Assembly: GCF_025854275.1 (NCBI RefSeq)
Contig: NZ_CP107567.1
Coordinates: 7,564,001 to 7,628,000 of the forward strand
Source: Streptomyces peucetius
GTDB taxonomy: Bacteria > Actinomycetota > Actinomycetes > Streptomycetales > Streptomycetaceae
Reading direction: 5' to 3'
DNA: 64,000 bases
Of the stretch, positions 45,074 to 53,689 are shown one piece after another; position 1 is the first letter of the stretch; every line of letters starts with the position of its first letter. The notes under the pieces were generated by a model. It worked only from the letters and a program-made list of their open reading frames with translations, searched no databases and was not told where the DNA came from. Both the position numbers and the translations under genes were made by a program.

Positions 45074-45301
45074 TCACGGCCCGGCTCCCTCCTGCGGCGC
45101 CCAGGAGGGGACCACCGCCCCGGCACCGTTCCGGACCGCCTGCACCACCGCGTCGTGCAGTGCCCGGCTCGCCTCCTCGGAGGGACAGGGCGTGGGGCTG
45201 CCCGTCATCGTGAACCAGTCGGTCGCGCCGGTGAACTGCAGAGCGACCTGTGCGGTGCCGTCGGCCCAGGTGGTGTGGACCGTGAGGTTCCCGGTCATCA
45301 C
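45074..45301 (-). CDS. Small hypothetical protein
   Basis: 75 residues from GTG 45301 (ATG 45298 next), with GGAGGAG ahead; the open frame continues upstream to 45373. Sequence (MTGNLTVHTTWADGTAQVAL, FTMTGSPTPCPSEEASRALH) suggests a small beta-alpha domain with no membrane segment. I do not recognise the family. Located among stress-type small genes. Confidence 0.6.
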   Translation of the reverse strand: MMTGNLTVHTTWADGTAQVALQFTGATDWFTMTGSPTPCPSEEASRALHDAVVQAVRNGAGAVVPSWAPQEGAGP

Positions 45302-45479
45302 ACCGGTCTCCTCCGTGAGCGCACCGCCACGCCCTGTGTAGACATTGCGAGTTGTCCATGACGCCCAGCTCATGATTCCAGCGTCACACTGCCGTCGCGG
45401 ATGCGCGACCGACCTGGCAGGCGAGGGCGCCCCGGAACGCGCGAGGCCGGCCGCGCCGGCGGTCCGCGCACACGGGGCT

Positions 45480-45507
45480 GGGCCCGTTGCGTCGTCGCAA
45501 CGGGCCC
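45480..45507 (-). terminator. Terminator of the CsbD gene
   Basis: GGGCCCGTTGC and GCAACGGGCCC, a perfect 11-bp stem with a 6-nt loop, 15 bp after the CsbD gene. Confidence 0.85.
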
Positions 45508-45522
45508 GGCGCTGTGCGCGCG

Positions 45523-45696
45523 TCAGTGGCGGAAGACGTCCTTGGCCTTCTCCTTGGCCTGCCGGGCGTCGCCCTTCGCCTGCTCCGTCCGGCCCTCGGC
45601 CTCCAGCCTCTCGTTGCCGACGGCGCGGCCCGCGGCTTCCTTCGCCTTGCCCTTGGCCTGTTCCGCCTTCGCGCGGGACTTCTTCTTCTCAGCCAT
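45523..45696 (-). CDS. CsbD-family stress protein
   Basis: 57 residues. Lys/Ala/Glu-rich amphipathic helix repeats (AEQAKGKAKEAAGRAVGNER, AEGRTEQAKGDARQAKEKAK) identify the CsbD family, general-stress proteins that are largely helical or disordered. In Streptomyces they are often under stress sigma factors; I did not find a clear sigma-B promoter here. Ends in a strong hairpin. Confidence 0.9.
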   Translation of the reverse strand: MAEKKKSRAKAEQAKGKAKEAAGRAVGNERLEAEGRTEQAKGDARQAKEKAKDVFRH

Positions 45697-45916
45697 GGAA
45701 CTCACATCCCAGGTGCATCCGACGTCATGGCTCGGTTGATCGCCTGTCCACTGCTCCCCGCCCCAAACGTCACCGGCCCCGCGCATCGCCCGCAGCTGGT
45801 CCGCCGGCCCGGCAGCGAGCCGGCCGCCCGATGCGCAGACGTCGGACCCCGCCGGGCCCGTACCGCCACGGAACGTCGCCGCCGGAAGCGGTGCGTCACT
45901 TGCTCCCGCCTGAGGG

Positions 45917-46350
45917 GTGCGGCGTCTCCCGACGGCGCTTCTCGGAACGCGGCGGCCCCCCGACGGCGCCCGGCGACTCGCGCGTGCCTCTCACCCGCGC
46001 CTGCGGGAACGCGGCGCGCCCCTCAACGGCGCTTCTCGGAACGCGGCGCGCCCTTCGACGTCCGGGGACGCGCACGCGTCTTGCCCGCGCCCGGGGGCAT
46101 GGTGCAGCCGGGGCCTGCGCCCGCGGAAACGCGGCGCGACCTTCGACGGCGCTTGCGAAGACGTGGTGGCGTGCCCGTCGACGGCGCCTGGGGGACGCGG
46201 CGCGTCTCCCGACTGGGTCTGGCGGAGACGTGGTGGGCCAGTCGACGGTGCCTGGGGGACGCGCGCCTCGTGCCCGCCGTCGCTGGACGCGGCGGCGTCT
46301 TCCGTACGCGCCCGGCGGGATGCGGTGCGCGGCTCGACGGCGTGTCCGGC
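45917..46350. repeat. Degenerate tandem repeats (minisatellite-like)
   Basis: Eight or so imperfect units of about 30-35 bp, with longer interruptions, sharing the core GACGGCGCxTxxGGxACGCGGCGCG. The best-matching pair are the units beginning GACGGCGCTTCTCGGAACGC near 45930 and 46025, and those with GGCGCCTGGGGGACGC near 46180 and 46240. All six frames are open in places but none gives a credible protein. Irregular spacing rules out CRISPR. Confidence 0.6.
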
Positions 46351-46393
46351 GTCGGTGGAGTGTCCCCGCCGGCGCGCGGTCGGGCCGTGGCGG

Positions 46394-47353
46394 CTAGGGA
46401 AGTGCGGCGCCGCGCGCGGTGATCCAGAGCCGGTACCACTCCTCGTGGGTGAGCTCGGGTTCCCGCCGCGCCGCGTCGCCGCAGGCGCGGACACGGTCGG
46501 GCCGCGCGCTGCCGATGACCGGCGCGATCCGTGCCGGATGCCGCTGGAGCCACCACAGCAGGACCGTCTCCGGCGTGGTGCCCTTCGCCTCGGCGAGCGA
46601 GGTGACGAGCTGCGCCGTCGCCCGCTCCGCCGGCGTCTCCTGCCGGCCGGTGAAGCGTCCCTGGGCGAGGGCGCCCCAGGCCTGCAGGCGGACACCGTTC
46701 GCCCGGCAGTGCTCCAGCGTCCCGAGCGGGAAGCCGTTCGCGGCGGCTTCGTGGGTGTTGACCAGAACACCGGCTTCGAGCCAGTCGCGCCGGTGGAGGC
46801 TCATCTCGAGCTGGTTGGCGACCAGCGGCAGACCGAGACAGCTCTGCAGGGTCGAGATCTGCGCGGCGCTCATGTTGGACACCCCGAAGCTGCGCACCAG
46901 CCCCTGGCGGTGCAGCGACGTCAGGGCGTCGGCGATGTCCTCCGGGTCCGCCAACGGGTCCGGCCGGTGCAGGAGCAGCACGTCGAGGACGTCGGTGCGC
47001 AGGCGGCCGAGGCTCTCCTCGACGCGCCGGACGATGCTGCCGCCCCGCAGGTCGTAGATGCCCGGGCGGTCGCCGTCGGCGAGCCGGATGCCGCACTTCG
47101 TCTGCAGGACGATGCGCTCACGCAGACCGGGTGCGCGGGCGAGGACCTCACCGAAGACGGCCTCGGCCTTTCCGTGCCGGTAGATGTCGGCATGGTCGAA
47201 GGTCGTGATCCCACTGTCGAGTGCCGCCTCGACCGCTGCCTCTGCGGCTGCGATGTCCGCCGCACCGTGGGGTGTGGTGTCCCAGCTTCCGCCCAGTCCC
47301 ATGCAGCCGTAGAGCAGCCGCTGCTCCCCGCCCTTTTCCGCGTTCGTCGTCAC
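46394..47353 (-). CDS. Aldo/keto reductase
   Basis: 319 residues, GTG start with GGAAGGG. The catalytic tetrad is visible: Asp and Tyr in TFDHADIYRHG, Lys in LQTKCGIR, His in LLLHRPDPL; the NADPH site is VIGSARPDRV. YdhF/AKR11-like in length and motif. It reduces carbonyls in the cytosol; substrate unknown. Isolated between the repeat region and the DUF6296 gene. Confidence 0.92.
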   Translation of the reverse strand: MTTNAEKGGEQRLLYGCMGLGGSWDTTPHGAADIAAAEAAVEAALDSGITTFDHADIYRHGKAEAVFGEVLARAPGLRERIVLQTKCGIRLADGDRPGIYDLRGGSIVRRVEESLGRLRTDVLDVLLLHRPDPLADPEDIADALTSLHRQGLVRSFGVSNMSAAQISTLQSCLGLPLVANQLEMSLHRRDWLEAGVLVNTHEAAANGFPLGTLEHCRANGVRLQAWGALAQGRFTGRQETPAERATAQLVTSLAEAKGTTPETVLLWWLQRHPARIAPVIGSARPDRVRACGDAARREPELTHEEWYRLWITARGAALP

Positions 47354-47547
47354 GCGGTCACCCTTCCATGGGCGGGCAGGTCCGCCCAAACCCGTTTCCG
47401 CGCGGCAGACGCACAGGGCCGGGCCGCCGGGGCCCACGAGGAGGCGGGCAGCACAGGCGCCGCGCCCGGACAGGAGTCACGATGGAGGTAGGGCGCCGCG
47501 CGGCCGACATGCGTTTCCCGGTCGCGCACAGCGCCCGGGAGGCGGTC

Positions 47548-47781
47548 ATGGAGGACTACCCGGAGAGCTACGAGCTCATTTTCCAGGCGTCGGCCGTGGA
47601 CGACGTGGTCGTGGTCCGGCGCACCGACCAGGCAGGAGCGGGAGGCAGCCCGATCTACGAGGACGAGACCGGAATCGTTCGTGCCGAGATCAGTGCCCGC
47701 GGCGAGGTACGGATGCTGGCCAGCGGAGGACACCAGGCCCACGAGCTGCCGGTGACGGCCCGACGGACGGCGAGTGTATGA
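47548..47781 (+). CDS. DUF6296-like small protein
   Basis: 77 residues, ATG with GGGAGG. MEDYPESYELIFQ, YEDETGIVRAEISARGEVRM and LASGGHQAHELPV match, from memory, the DUF6296 family of Streptomyces. It has no known function; the fold appears to be a small beta domain. Another member of the local run of small stress-type genes. Confidence 0.7.
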   Translation: MEDYPESYELIFQASAVDDVVVVRRTDQAGAGGSPIYEDETGIVRAEISARGEVRMLASGGHQAHELPVTARRTASV

Positions 47782-47838
47782 GCCGGAAGCCGTCTCACAC
47801 GGTCATGCACGCGCACGGTCTTACACGTGCGCATGGTC

Positions 47839-48207
47839 CTACACGCGCCGGTCGCTGAAACCGCAGAGCCAGGCGAGGGCCGCGTGCGCACCGCGGACGT
47901 AGTCCCGGGTGACGGGATCGGCCGCGGCCTCGTCCTCCCGTACCACCGCGGCGTCGATCTCCGCGGTCAGGAGTTCCATGTCCGGGACGCCCTTCGCGCC
48001 GGCTCCGGTGACGGGCGCCCTGGCGTCGCGTCCGAGGGCCCAGGCGTATCCCGCGGACACCCCGGCGCGGTATTCGGGCGGATGCTCGCCGCCGGAGAAC
48101 AGCGCGGGCAGGTCCCGCTCCGCCGCCTCGGCGTCCGCATAGGCCCGAACCCCCACGCGCTGCCCTTCGTCCCGCTGTGACTGCGCAGGTGCGGTCACTG
48201 ATGTCAC
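47839..48207 (-). CDS. Hypothetical protein
   Basis: 122 residues from GTG 48207 with GGAAGGA ahead. Predicted soluble and helical: RAYADAEAAERDLPALFSGG, EYRAGVSAGYAWALGRDARA and VTRDYVRGAHAALAWLCGFS. No signal or metal motif. The family is not recognised. Converges on the DUF6296 gene. Confidence 0.6.
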   Translation of the reverse strand: MTSVTAPAQSQRDEGQRVGVRAYADAEAAERDLPALFSGGEHPPEYRAGVSAGYAWALGRDARAPVTGAGAKGVPDMELLTAEIDAAVVREDEAAADPVTRDYVRGAHAALAWLCGFSDRRV

Positions 48208-48414
48208 CTGTCCTTCCGGCCCTTGCCGGGCCGTCTCGAGGGACCGCCGACGGCCGGGCGGTCCGCCGGCGGCAGGTTCCTGGCGGGTACCCGGATCGGG
48301 CCCCGATTCCACCGGAACGCCATGAACTACGTGTTTCCCCCTCGGTGGCCGCGTGCCCGGAACGCCGCACCGATCACTCGAAGGGCGGCGTATGCCCGGC
48401 GGCTGCGCGGGGAC

Positions 48415-48894
48415 ATGCGAGGAGTGAGCGGTGAACAGGAGAGACCAGCGCGGTACGAGCCGCCCCCCGTCCCCCGGCGCCCCGAGGGCATGAGCGACAC
48501 CACCGTCGCGGCCCTGGGGGCTCTGTCGAAGGCACTGGAGACGACGGAGCGGGCACGCGGCCACCTGTACTCCTTCCACCAGCTGACGGGCACTGCGGAC
48601 CTTCAGCTCGACGAGGCCGTGCGGCTGCTGCGGCAGGCCGGTCACACGGTTCAGGCGGACCGGGTCGAGCAGGAGATCGTGGGGCGGAACGTCATCCCGG
48701 GACACTGGACCTTCCAGATCGTCGAGGCGTACGACGCGACGTACTACCGGCCCTTCGCCCGGACCGAGGAGGAGATCAGGCAGGAACTCGCCGACGGACA
48801 GGGCCATCTCTACGAGGCCGAGATGCGAGCGGCCCGCCGGACGCCGGGGCACCCGGACCACCCGGTGCTGCCGGAGGAGGACACGCCGCCCTGA
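48415..48894 (+). CDS. Conserved Streptomyces hypothetical protein
   Basis: 159 residues if ATG 48415 is used; ATG 48490 (MSDTTVAALGAL) is an alternative, neither has a good ribosome site. The body, ALGALSKALETTERARGHLY, FHQLTGTADLQLDEAVRLL, GRNVIPGHWTFQIVEAYD, looks like a helical protein common in this genus. Function unknown. The last 40 residues are hydrophilic and probably disordered. Confidence 0.65.
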   Translation: MRGVSGEQERPARYEPPPVPRRPEGMSDTTVAALGALSKALETTERARGHLYSFHQLTGTADLQLDEAVRLLRQAGHTVQADRVEQEIVGRNVIPGHWTFQIVEAYDATYYRPFARTEEEIRQELADGQGHLYEAEMRAARRTPGHPDHPVLPEEDTPP

Positions 48895-49173
48895 CGGCCT
48901 CGCGGAGCCCGTGAGGCGCCCGGTTCGAGACGTGGGAGTCCGGAGCGCACGGCGACGGGCGGCACAGAGAGCGACCCCGCCTCCGGGGGGACGAGGACGG
49001 GGCCGCGACGCCTCGCTGCCGGCCAGGGGGGTGGGCCGGGTGGCGAGCGCTCATCCTTCGCGTGCCCGCCCCGCCAAACGGGTATGCCTACGACTTCGTG
49101 CGGTACGGCGGAAAGTTTCCCCGCCGGTCGTGGAACGGCTGCGCAGGGCCGCCGCACGGCGCATCGTGGGGGC

Positions 49174-49677
49174 ATGCGGCTGCTGCTGACCTCCGACACC
49201 CATGTGCCCGCCCGGGCACGCCGACTGCCTGCGGAACTCATGGATGCCGTGCGCCGGGCGGACGTGGTGATCCACGCCGGGGACTGGATCGACGCCGCGA
49301 CCCTCGACCTGTTCGAATCCCGGTCCGCGCGTCTCCTCGCGGTGTACGGCAACAACGACGGGCCCGAGCTGCGGGCCCGGCTGCCGGAGGTGGCACTGGC
49401 CGAGCTCGGCGGAGTGCGGTTCGGGGTCGTCCATGAGACCGGCCCCGCCCAGGGGCGCGAACGCCGCTGCGCGGAGCGGTTCCCCGAACTCGATGTGCTG
49501 GTGTTCGGACACAGCCACATCCCCTGGGACACCACGGCGTCTGCCGGGCTGCGGCTGCTCAATCCCGGCTCGCCGACCGACCGCCGACGGCAGCCCCACT
49601 GCACCTATATGACCGCCCGGGTCTCCGGAGGCCGGCTGACGGACGTCGAACTGCACCGTCTGCCGCACCGCCGCTGA
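49174..49677 (+). CDS. YfcE/MJ0936-type metallophosphoesterase
   Basis: 167 residues. The dimetal site is complete: LLTSDTHVP (DxH), VVIHAGDWID, VYGNNDGPE (GNND) and FGHSHIPW (GHxH), with the late LNPGSPTDRR. These enzymes hydrolyse phosphodiesters. Length fits the YfcE class. It stands alone, with degenerate direct repeats downstream. Confidence 0.92.
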   Translation: MRLLLTSDTHVPARARRLPAELMDAVRRADVVIHAGDWIDAATLDLFESRSARLLAVYGNNDGPELRARLPEVALAELGGVRFGVVHETGPAQGRERRCAERFPELDVLVFGHSHIPWDTTASAGLRLLNPGSPTDRRRQPHCTYMTARVSGGRLTDVELHRLPHRR

Positions 49678-49704
49678 CCCGGGGGTCCCGGCCGTCCGGC
49701 GCAG

Positions 49705-49790
49705 TGACCGACCGGCTCACGGGCTCACGGGCGACCGGCTCACGGGAGCACTGACCGACCGACTCATGGGCCGACCGGCTGACGCGGACG
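49705..49790. repeat. Degenerate direct repeats
   Basis: Variants of GACCGGCTCACGGG occur about four times between the convergent phosphoesterase and cupin genes. No gene. Confidence 0.55.
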
Positions 49791-49800
49791 AGCGACCCGG

Positions 49801-50547
49801 TCAGCCGGTCTCATAGACGTCGAGGCGGCCGCACATGCCGTAACGCCCCCGCGCGGAAGGCAGTTCGGCCCGCACCCGCGCCCGCGACAGATGACCGGCG
49901 TCACCCCGTTCGAGCCCGTCCAGCTGTGCGCCCGTCGCGGCCGACGCTGCGGCCGCGCCCTCCCGCCAGCGCCCGCGCCAGGCGCCGACGAAGGGCCGCA
50001 CCAGGGCCGCGGCGGCCCGGTGGAAGGCTGCCAGGGGCCCCGGGTCCCCGGCCTCCGCCGCCTCGCGCAGCGCGGCAAAGCCTTCGAGGGCCAGGTCCCG
50101 GCGGCGGCGGGCCGCCCGCTCCAGTTCCTCCTCCGATCCGCCCTCGGGCAGGGCGATGGCGGCGCGGTAGGTATCCGCGTCCGTGAGCAGACGCGGCGGC
50201 AGGGTCAGCACCGCGTCCCCCGCCTCCGGGAGACCGCAGTTCTGCATCAGCACCACGATGGTCAGATCGCCCTCGTTGACCAGGCGGTGGATCGTGCCCG
50301 GTGTGAACCAGACCAGCGCGCCCGGGGCCAGGGGCGTCTGCTCGAACCCCGAGGCGGTCAGGGTCTGCACCGCGCCCCGGCCGCCGGTCACGGCGTAGCC
50401 CTCCGAACAGGTCAGATGGACGTGAGGCGTGCCGCCCCGCAGGCCGTCGGCGCCCGGCCAGTCGTAGACCCGCAGCCGGGACACACCGATCCCGCCGGGC
50501 AGACCGTCGTGGCCGACGGCCGCGGTCGTGTCCCGCGTGGTCACCAC
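49801..50547 (-). CDS. Cupin-domain protein
   Basis: 248 residues from GTG 50547 (second GTG 50544), AAGGAG 4 nt ahead. The cupin core is GGTPHVHLTCSEGYAVTGG, then LAPGALVWFTPGTIHRLVNE, with His-rich metal-binding positions; the C-terminal half is helical and Ala/Arg-rich. Sugar-binding or sugar-isomerase cupins have a similar layout. A LacI-like operator GTAAGCGCTTTCC lies 45 bp ahead, which suggests control by a sugar regulator. The neighbouring esterase is on the same strand. Confidence 0.78.
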   Translation of the reverse strand: MVTTRDTTAAVGHDGLPGGIGVSRLRVYDWPGADGLRGGTPHVHLTCSEGYAVTGGRGAVQTLTASGFEQTPLAPGALVWFTPGTIHRLVNEGDLTIVVLMQNCGLPEAGDAVLTLPPRLLTDADTYRAAIALPEGGSEEELERAARRRRDLALEGFAALREAAEAGDPGPLAAFHRAAAALVRPFVGAWRGRWREGAAAASAATGAQLDGLERGDAGHLSRARVRAELPSARGRYGMCGRLDVYETG

Positions 50548-50591
50548 TGTTCTCCTTCGGTCGCGCGGCGCGGCCGCTCCACGTGCGGTTA

Positions 50592-50604
50592 GTAAGCGCT
50601 TTCC
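50592..50604 (-). promoter_or_regulatory. LacI-like operator ahead of the cupin gene
   Basis: GGAAAGCGCTTAC on the minus strand; central AAGCGCTT with near-perfect dyad symmetry, typical of LacI-family sites in Streptomyces. About 45 bp upstream of the cupin start. Confidence 0.6.
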
Positions 50605-50701
50605 ATCGACCAACGTAGGCTGCCCCGGGACACAGGGTCAAGAGCCGCACCCCGTGGCGCGGCCGATGGTCGGGCGGTCAGACCATCAATCGGTCGGACA
50701 G

Positions 50702-51673
50702 TCAGGCCGTCAGCCGCGCCGGCAGCCAGCGCAGTTGTGCGGCCTGCTGGAACGGGCCGCCGCCCTCGTGGTCGTTGAAGTCGTAGACCTCGATCTGCTT
50801 GTCCTCGTGTGCGTACGCGTTGAAGGCGGCGAACACCGTGGAGGGCGGGCAGGTCTGGTCCTCCAGCGCCACGGAGAACAGCGCCGGCGCGCGACCGCGC
50901 GCCGCGAAGTGCACCCCGTCGAAGTAGGCGAGCGTCCGCGCCGTCTGCTCGGTGCGTCCCCGGTGGATCTTCAGATAGTTGCCCACCTCCCGGTACGGGT
51001 CGCGGTCCGTGAGCGTCGTGGCGCGCGGGAAGTCGCACAGGAACGGCACGTCGGGGGCGACGGCCGCGAGATCCGGTACGAGACCGGCGGCGGCCAGGGC
51101 GATTCCGCCGCCCTGGCTCCCCCCGACCGCGGCGGTGCGGGAGGCGTCGGTGGCCGGGTGCGAACGGGCCGCCTCGATCGCGCGTACGGCGTCGGTGAAC
51201 ACCCGGCGGTAGTAGAACTCGTGCGGGTCCTCGATGCCCCGTGTCAGGAAGCCCGGATACGACGGCGCACTGCCCACCGGGTCCGCCGTGTTCCCCGTGG
51301 ACCCGCCGCTGCCCTGGCCCCGGGTGTCCATCACGAAGTGCGCGAAGCCGGCCGACGCCCACAGCAGATGCGTGTGCGGCAGTCCCCGGCCACCGCCGTA
51401 GCCGACGAACTCGACGACCAGAGGCAGTGATTCGTGCGCGCCGGCGGGGAGTATCAGCCATCCCTTCACCGGGTGGCCGCCGAAGCCGGCGAAGGTCACG
51501 TCGTGGACCTCGACCGAGGTGAGACCGCTCTCCACGCGTTCGAAGCGGGCGTCGAGGTCATGGTCGCGGGCCTCCTCGAGCGTCTTCGTCCAGAACGTGT
51601 CGAAGTCCTCCGGCTCGGGGGAGAGGCTGCGGTATTCGCGGAGTTCGGCGAGTGACAGATCGAACAGGGCCAT
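50702..51673 (-). CDS. Acetylxylan esterase / cephalosporin-C deacetylase family
   Basis: 323 residues from ATG. CE7-family features: the LREYRSLSPEPEDFDTFW N-terminus, the conserved RGQG (MDTRGQGSGGSTG), Ser nucleophile in VGGSQGGGIALAAAGL, Asp in ALEDQTCPP and His in NDHEGGGPF. It removes acetyl groups from xylo-oligosaccharides or cephalosporin C; it has no signal peptide, so cytosolic oligosaccharides are likely. Followed on the same strand by the sugar-type cupin. Confidence 0.93.
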   Translation of the reverse strand: MALFDLSLAELREYRSLSPEPEDFDTFWTKTLEEARDHDLDARFERVESGLTSVEVHDVTFAGFGGHPVKGWLILPAGAHESLPLVVEFVGYGGGRGLPHTHLLWASAGFAHFVMDTRGQGSGGSTGNTADPVGSAPSYPGFLTRGIEDPHEFYYRRVFTDAVRAIEAARSHPATDASRTAAVGGSQGGGIALAAAGLVPDLAAVAPDVPFLCDFPRATTLTDRDPYREVGNYLKIHRGRTEQTARTLAYFDGVHFAARGRAPALFSVALEDQTCPPSTVFAAFNAYAHEDKQIEVYDFNDHEGGGPFQQAAQLRWLPARLTA

Positions 51674-51850
51674 GGGGCCGCCTTCCGTACGGGATGGGTG
51701 AGCAGATCAACACGGGCGGCCGTGGCTGGGCAAGTACCGCCCGAAGGCCGGACGGGACGGCCGAGGGGCGGGCCGGCGGGAACTCCTCGTGCTGCGCTGG
51801 ACGGTCCAACCTGGTTTGCACGCACCCCGGGCGAATCTGATCGTGGCCCC

Positions 51851-53026
51851 ATGAACAGACCCAGGGTGGTTGTGGGGCCACCGGACAGCCGCGGCCTGCG
51901 CGAGATCGCTGTCGGCGGCAAGACGGTGGGCAGCGCCTGGTCACTTCGGGGGTTGCGAAGGGTCCTCAGCCGTCTCGGTTACCCGGCAGACCTCGATGTG
52001 GAAGACCGGTCATCCATATTGTGGAGCGGTGGGGGCAGCGGGACGTGGCCCGACCGCACCTGGTGGAGGCGCTCGGTCATCACGCTCATGATGGCGGGCC
52101 TCCTGGGCTCCATGGCCCTTCTTGTTGCCGTCGGGATGCCGGACGCCATCGGGGCGCTGACTTTCGCGGGGCGTGTCACTGGATTTCTGTTCGCCTTTGC
52201 GGGCGTGGTGCAGGGCGTGGCTGCGCCGGCGGTGCTCGATTACTGGGGAAAGCGACAGTTGAAATTCTCCGGAGCGTTGATCCTGCTGGGGACGTTCGTC
52301 GGTCTGGCCACCAATGGCCTGCTGCTCTTCATGTGGCTCCAGGAGCGCGAGTACACGCCCTACGTACTGACGTACCTTCCGCTCTGGTGCTGGTCCCTAT
52401 GGGCCTTCCAGTTGCTTATCCGAAAAAAGGCGTGGCAGGGTGTTCCCTACCCCAAGCAATTCGCTGCGGGAGTGACGGTCACGACGCTTCTGGCCACCGC
52501 CAACCTGGCGTATTCCACCCTCTATCAACCGACGTCCGCCCCGGTCCTCTTCGATCTGAATGTGAAATTCGGAACTCCGAGAATGGACGCGAAACAGCCC
52601 GTCATCCACCTCCCGGTGACCTTCCGGGCTCGGAACTCCGGACAAATTCCGGCTTACATCATCAGCGATGGCTACTGGATCTACGGGGTTTCTGTCGAGT
52701 ACTCGAGCGACGGCGGCGGGCTCCTGGAGTGGAGAAAGACGATGGACGCCGGGTCGGACGGGTCGAAGGTCGGGCGTTATGTGAAGTCTCCCACCCGGGA
52801 GGCGATCGGCGCCGCGCGGTTCTACGGGCCGGGCAACTGGCTGGAGCCCGGTGAGCAGTACGTCCAGGAGAGGGTCGTTCAACTGCCCAAGTCTGCCGAG
52901 TACGACGTGATTGAGGCCGACTTGGTCATGACCCTCATGGAAGGACCGCGGCAGGATCGACGAGGAGTTCGCGACCCCGCATTATTCCTGGCACAAGAAC
53001 GGGAAATTCTATTGCCATCCCAGTGA
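51851..53026 (+). CDS. Hypothetical membrane protein, C-terminus frameshifted
   Basis: Reads 391 residues from ATG. Five hydrophobic segments between about residues 75 and 225 (ITLMMAGLLGSMALLVAVG; LFMWLQEREY; WCWSLWAFQLLIRKK; TVTTLLATANLAYSTLY) are followed by an external-looking domain (PVIHLPVTFRARNSGQIPAY). Near 52943, after LVMTLMEG, the frame changes: the last 30 residues are nonsense while the +1-shifted frame continues with a clear coding sequence to 53306. The true product was probably about 480 residues. Base use is less GC-rich than neighbours, as in acquired DNA. Family not recognised. Confidence 0.7.
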   Translation: MNRPRVVVGPPDSRGLREIAVGGKTVGSAWSLRGLRRVLSRLGYPADLDVEDRSSILWSGGGSGTWPDRTWWRRSVITLMMAGLLGSMALLVAVGMPDAIGALTFAGRVTGFLFAFAGVVQGVAAPAVLDYWGKRQLKFSGALILLGTFVGLATNGLLLFMWLQEREYTPYVLTYLPLWCWSLWAFQLLIRKKAWQGVPYPKQFAAGVTVTTLLATANLAYSTLYQPTSAPVLFDLNVKFGTPRMDAKQPVIHLPVTFRARNSGQIPAYIISDGYWIYGVSVEYSSDGGGLLEWRKTMDAGSDGSKVGRYVKSPTREAIGAARFYGPGNWLEPGEQYVQERVVQLPKSAEYDVIEADLVMTLMEGPRQDRRGVRDPALFLAQEREILLPSQ

Positions 53027-53306
53027 ATGCGACGACCACATCATCAATCGGGGCAGGGTTCTTCACAACAACAACATCATCAACGTGACCCGCAGACCTC
53101 GGTTTGTGACGTCGTACTACGGGTGGACCGGATCCGGTGCCGACATCCAGTCATATGTCCTGTCGTACGAACCCCGGGATGCTCTTGGCTTCAGCAAGGA
53201 GGTGGCCGAGGAGGACGAACGGGAAAGGAAGAGATACGGGGTTGCCGTGGCCGAAGCCATGGCCGCTGTTCCCTTCGCCGAGCTGCTGAAAGCGGACGGC
53301 AACTGA
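52947..53306 (+). pseudogene. Displaced 3' part of the membrane protein gene
   Basis: Without a start codon near its beginning, this frame reads DRGRIDEEFATPHYSWHKNG, then KFYCHPSECDDHIINRGRVL and TSYYGWTGSGADIQSYVLSY, ending LLKADGN. It joins naturally to the upstream ORF if one base near 52943 is extra. Either the gene is broken, or the sequence has a single-base error here. The only internal start (GTG/ATG near 53085) would give about 73 residues. Confidence 0.75.
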
Positions 53307-53689
53307 CTCGACCGTCTCGACCGGTGCGTACGAGACCCACCGGACGGCCGAGCGCGGCGCTCCGTCGGATAGTGCCGACAGCTGTTCGTGCGGCCCGGCT
53401 ACATGGAGCACATGCTCACCTGTTCAACAAGTCGCGGCAAATGGCAACTGCCTTGTCCGCGCAGGTCGCCGAACTCCGGCGGACCGTCGCCGCTGCCTTC
53501 GGAGCGTGTGGAGGTCCGGGCTGATCCCGGGGCGCGGTGGTGGCGTTGCGCATTGCGCCACACGGGTAAAGAGTGGAATCAGATCGTCTATTGCACTGAG
53601 AGTCGCAGAATCCCGTGGCGGCGGTCCTCTCTCAAGGCGCCTCCGCGACGGACAGGCCGACACAACCGAGAAGCGCAGCTGGAACGATC
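53307..53689. other. Intergenic region, nothing recognised
   Basis: About 380 bp between the frameshifted membrane gene and the repeat-containing secreted protein. Several open frames cross it but none has a ribosome site or protein-like sequence, and I find no strong hairpin. Confidence 0.4.

Noticed and set aside
45697..45900. Sigma-B promoter for the CsbD gene
   Set aside because: No GGGTA(C/T) with a spaced GNNT on the minus strand near the start.
45917..46350. CRISPR-like array
   Set aside because: Units vary in length and sequence, no uniform spacers, and no cas genes.
52970..52990. TTA codon in the membrane protein tail
   Set aside because: It lies in the out-of-frame extension after the frameshift; in the restored frame these bases are not TTA.
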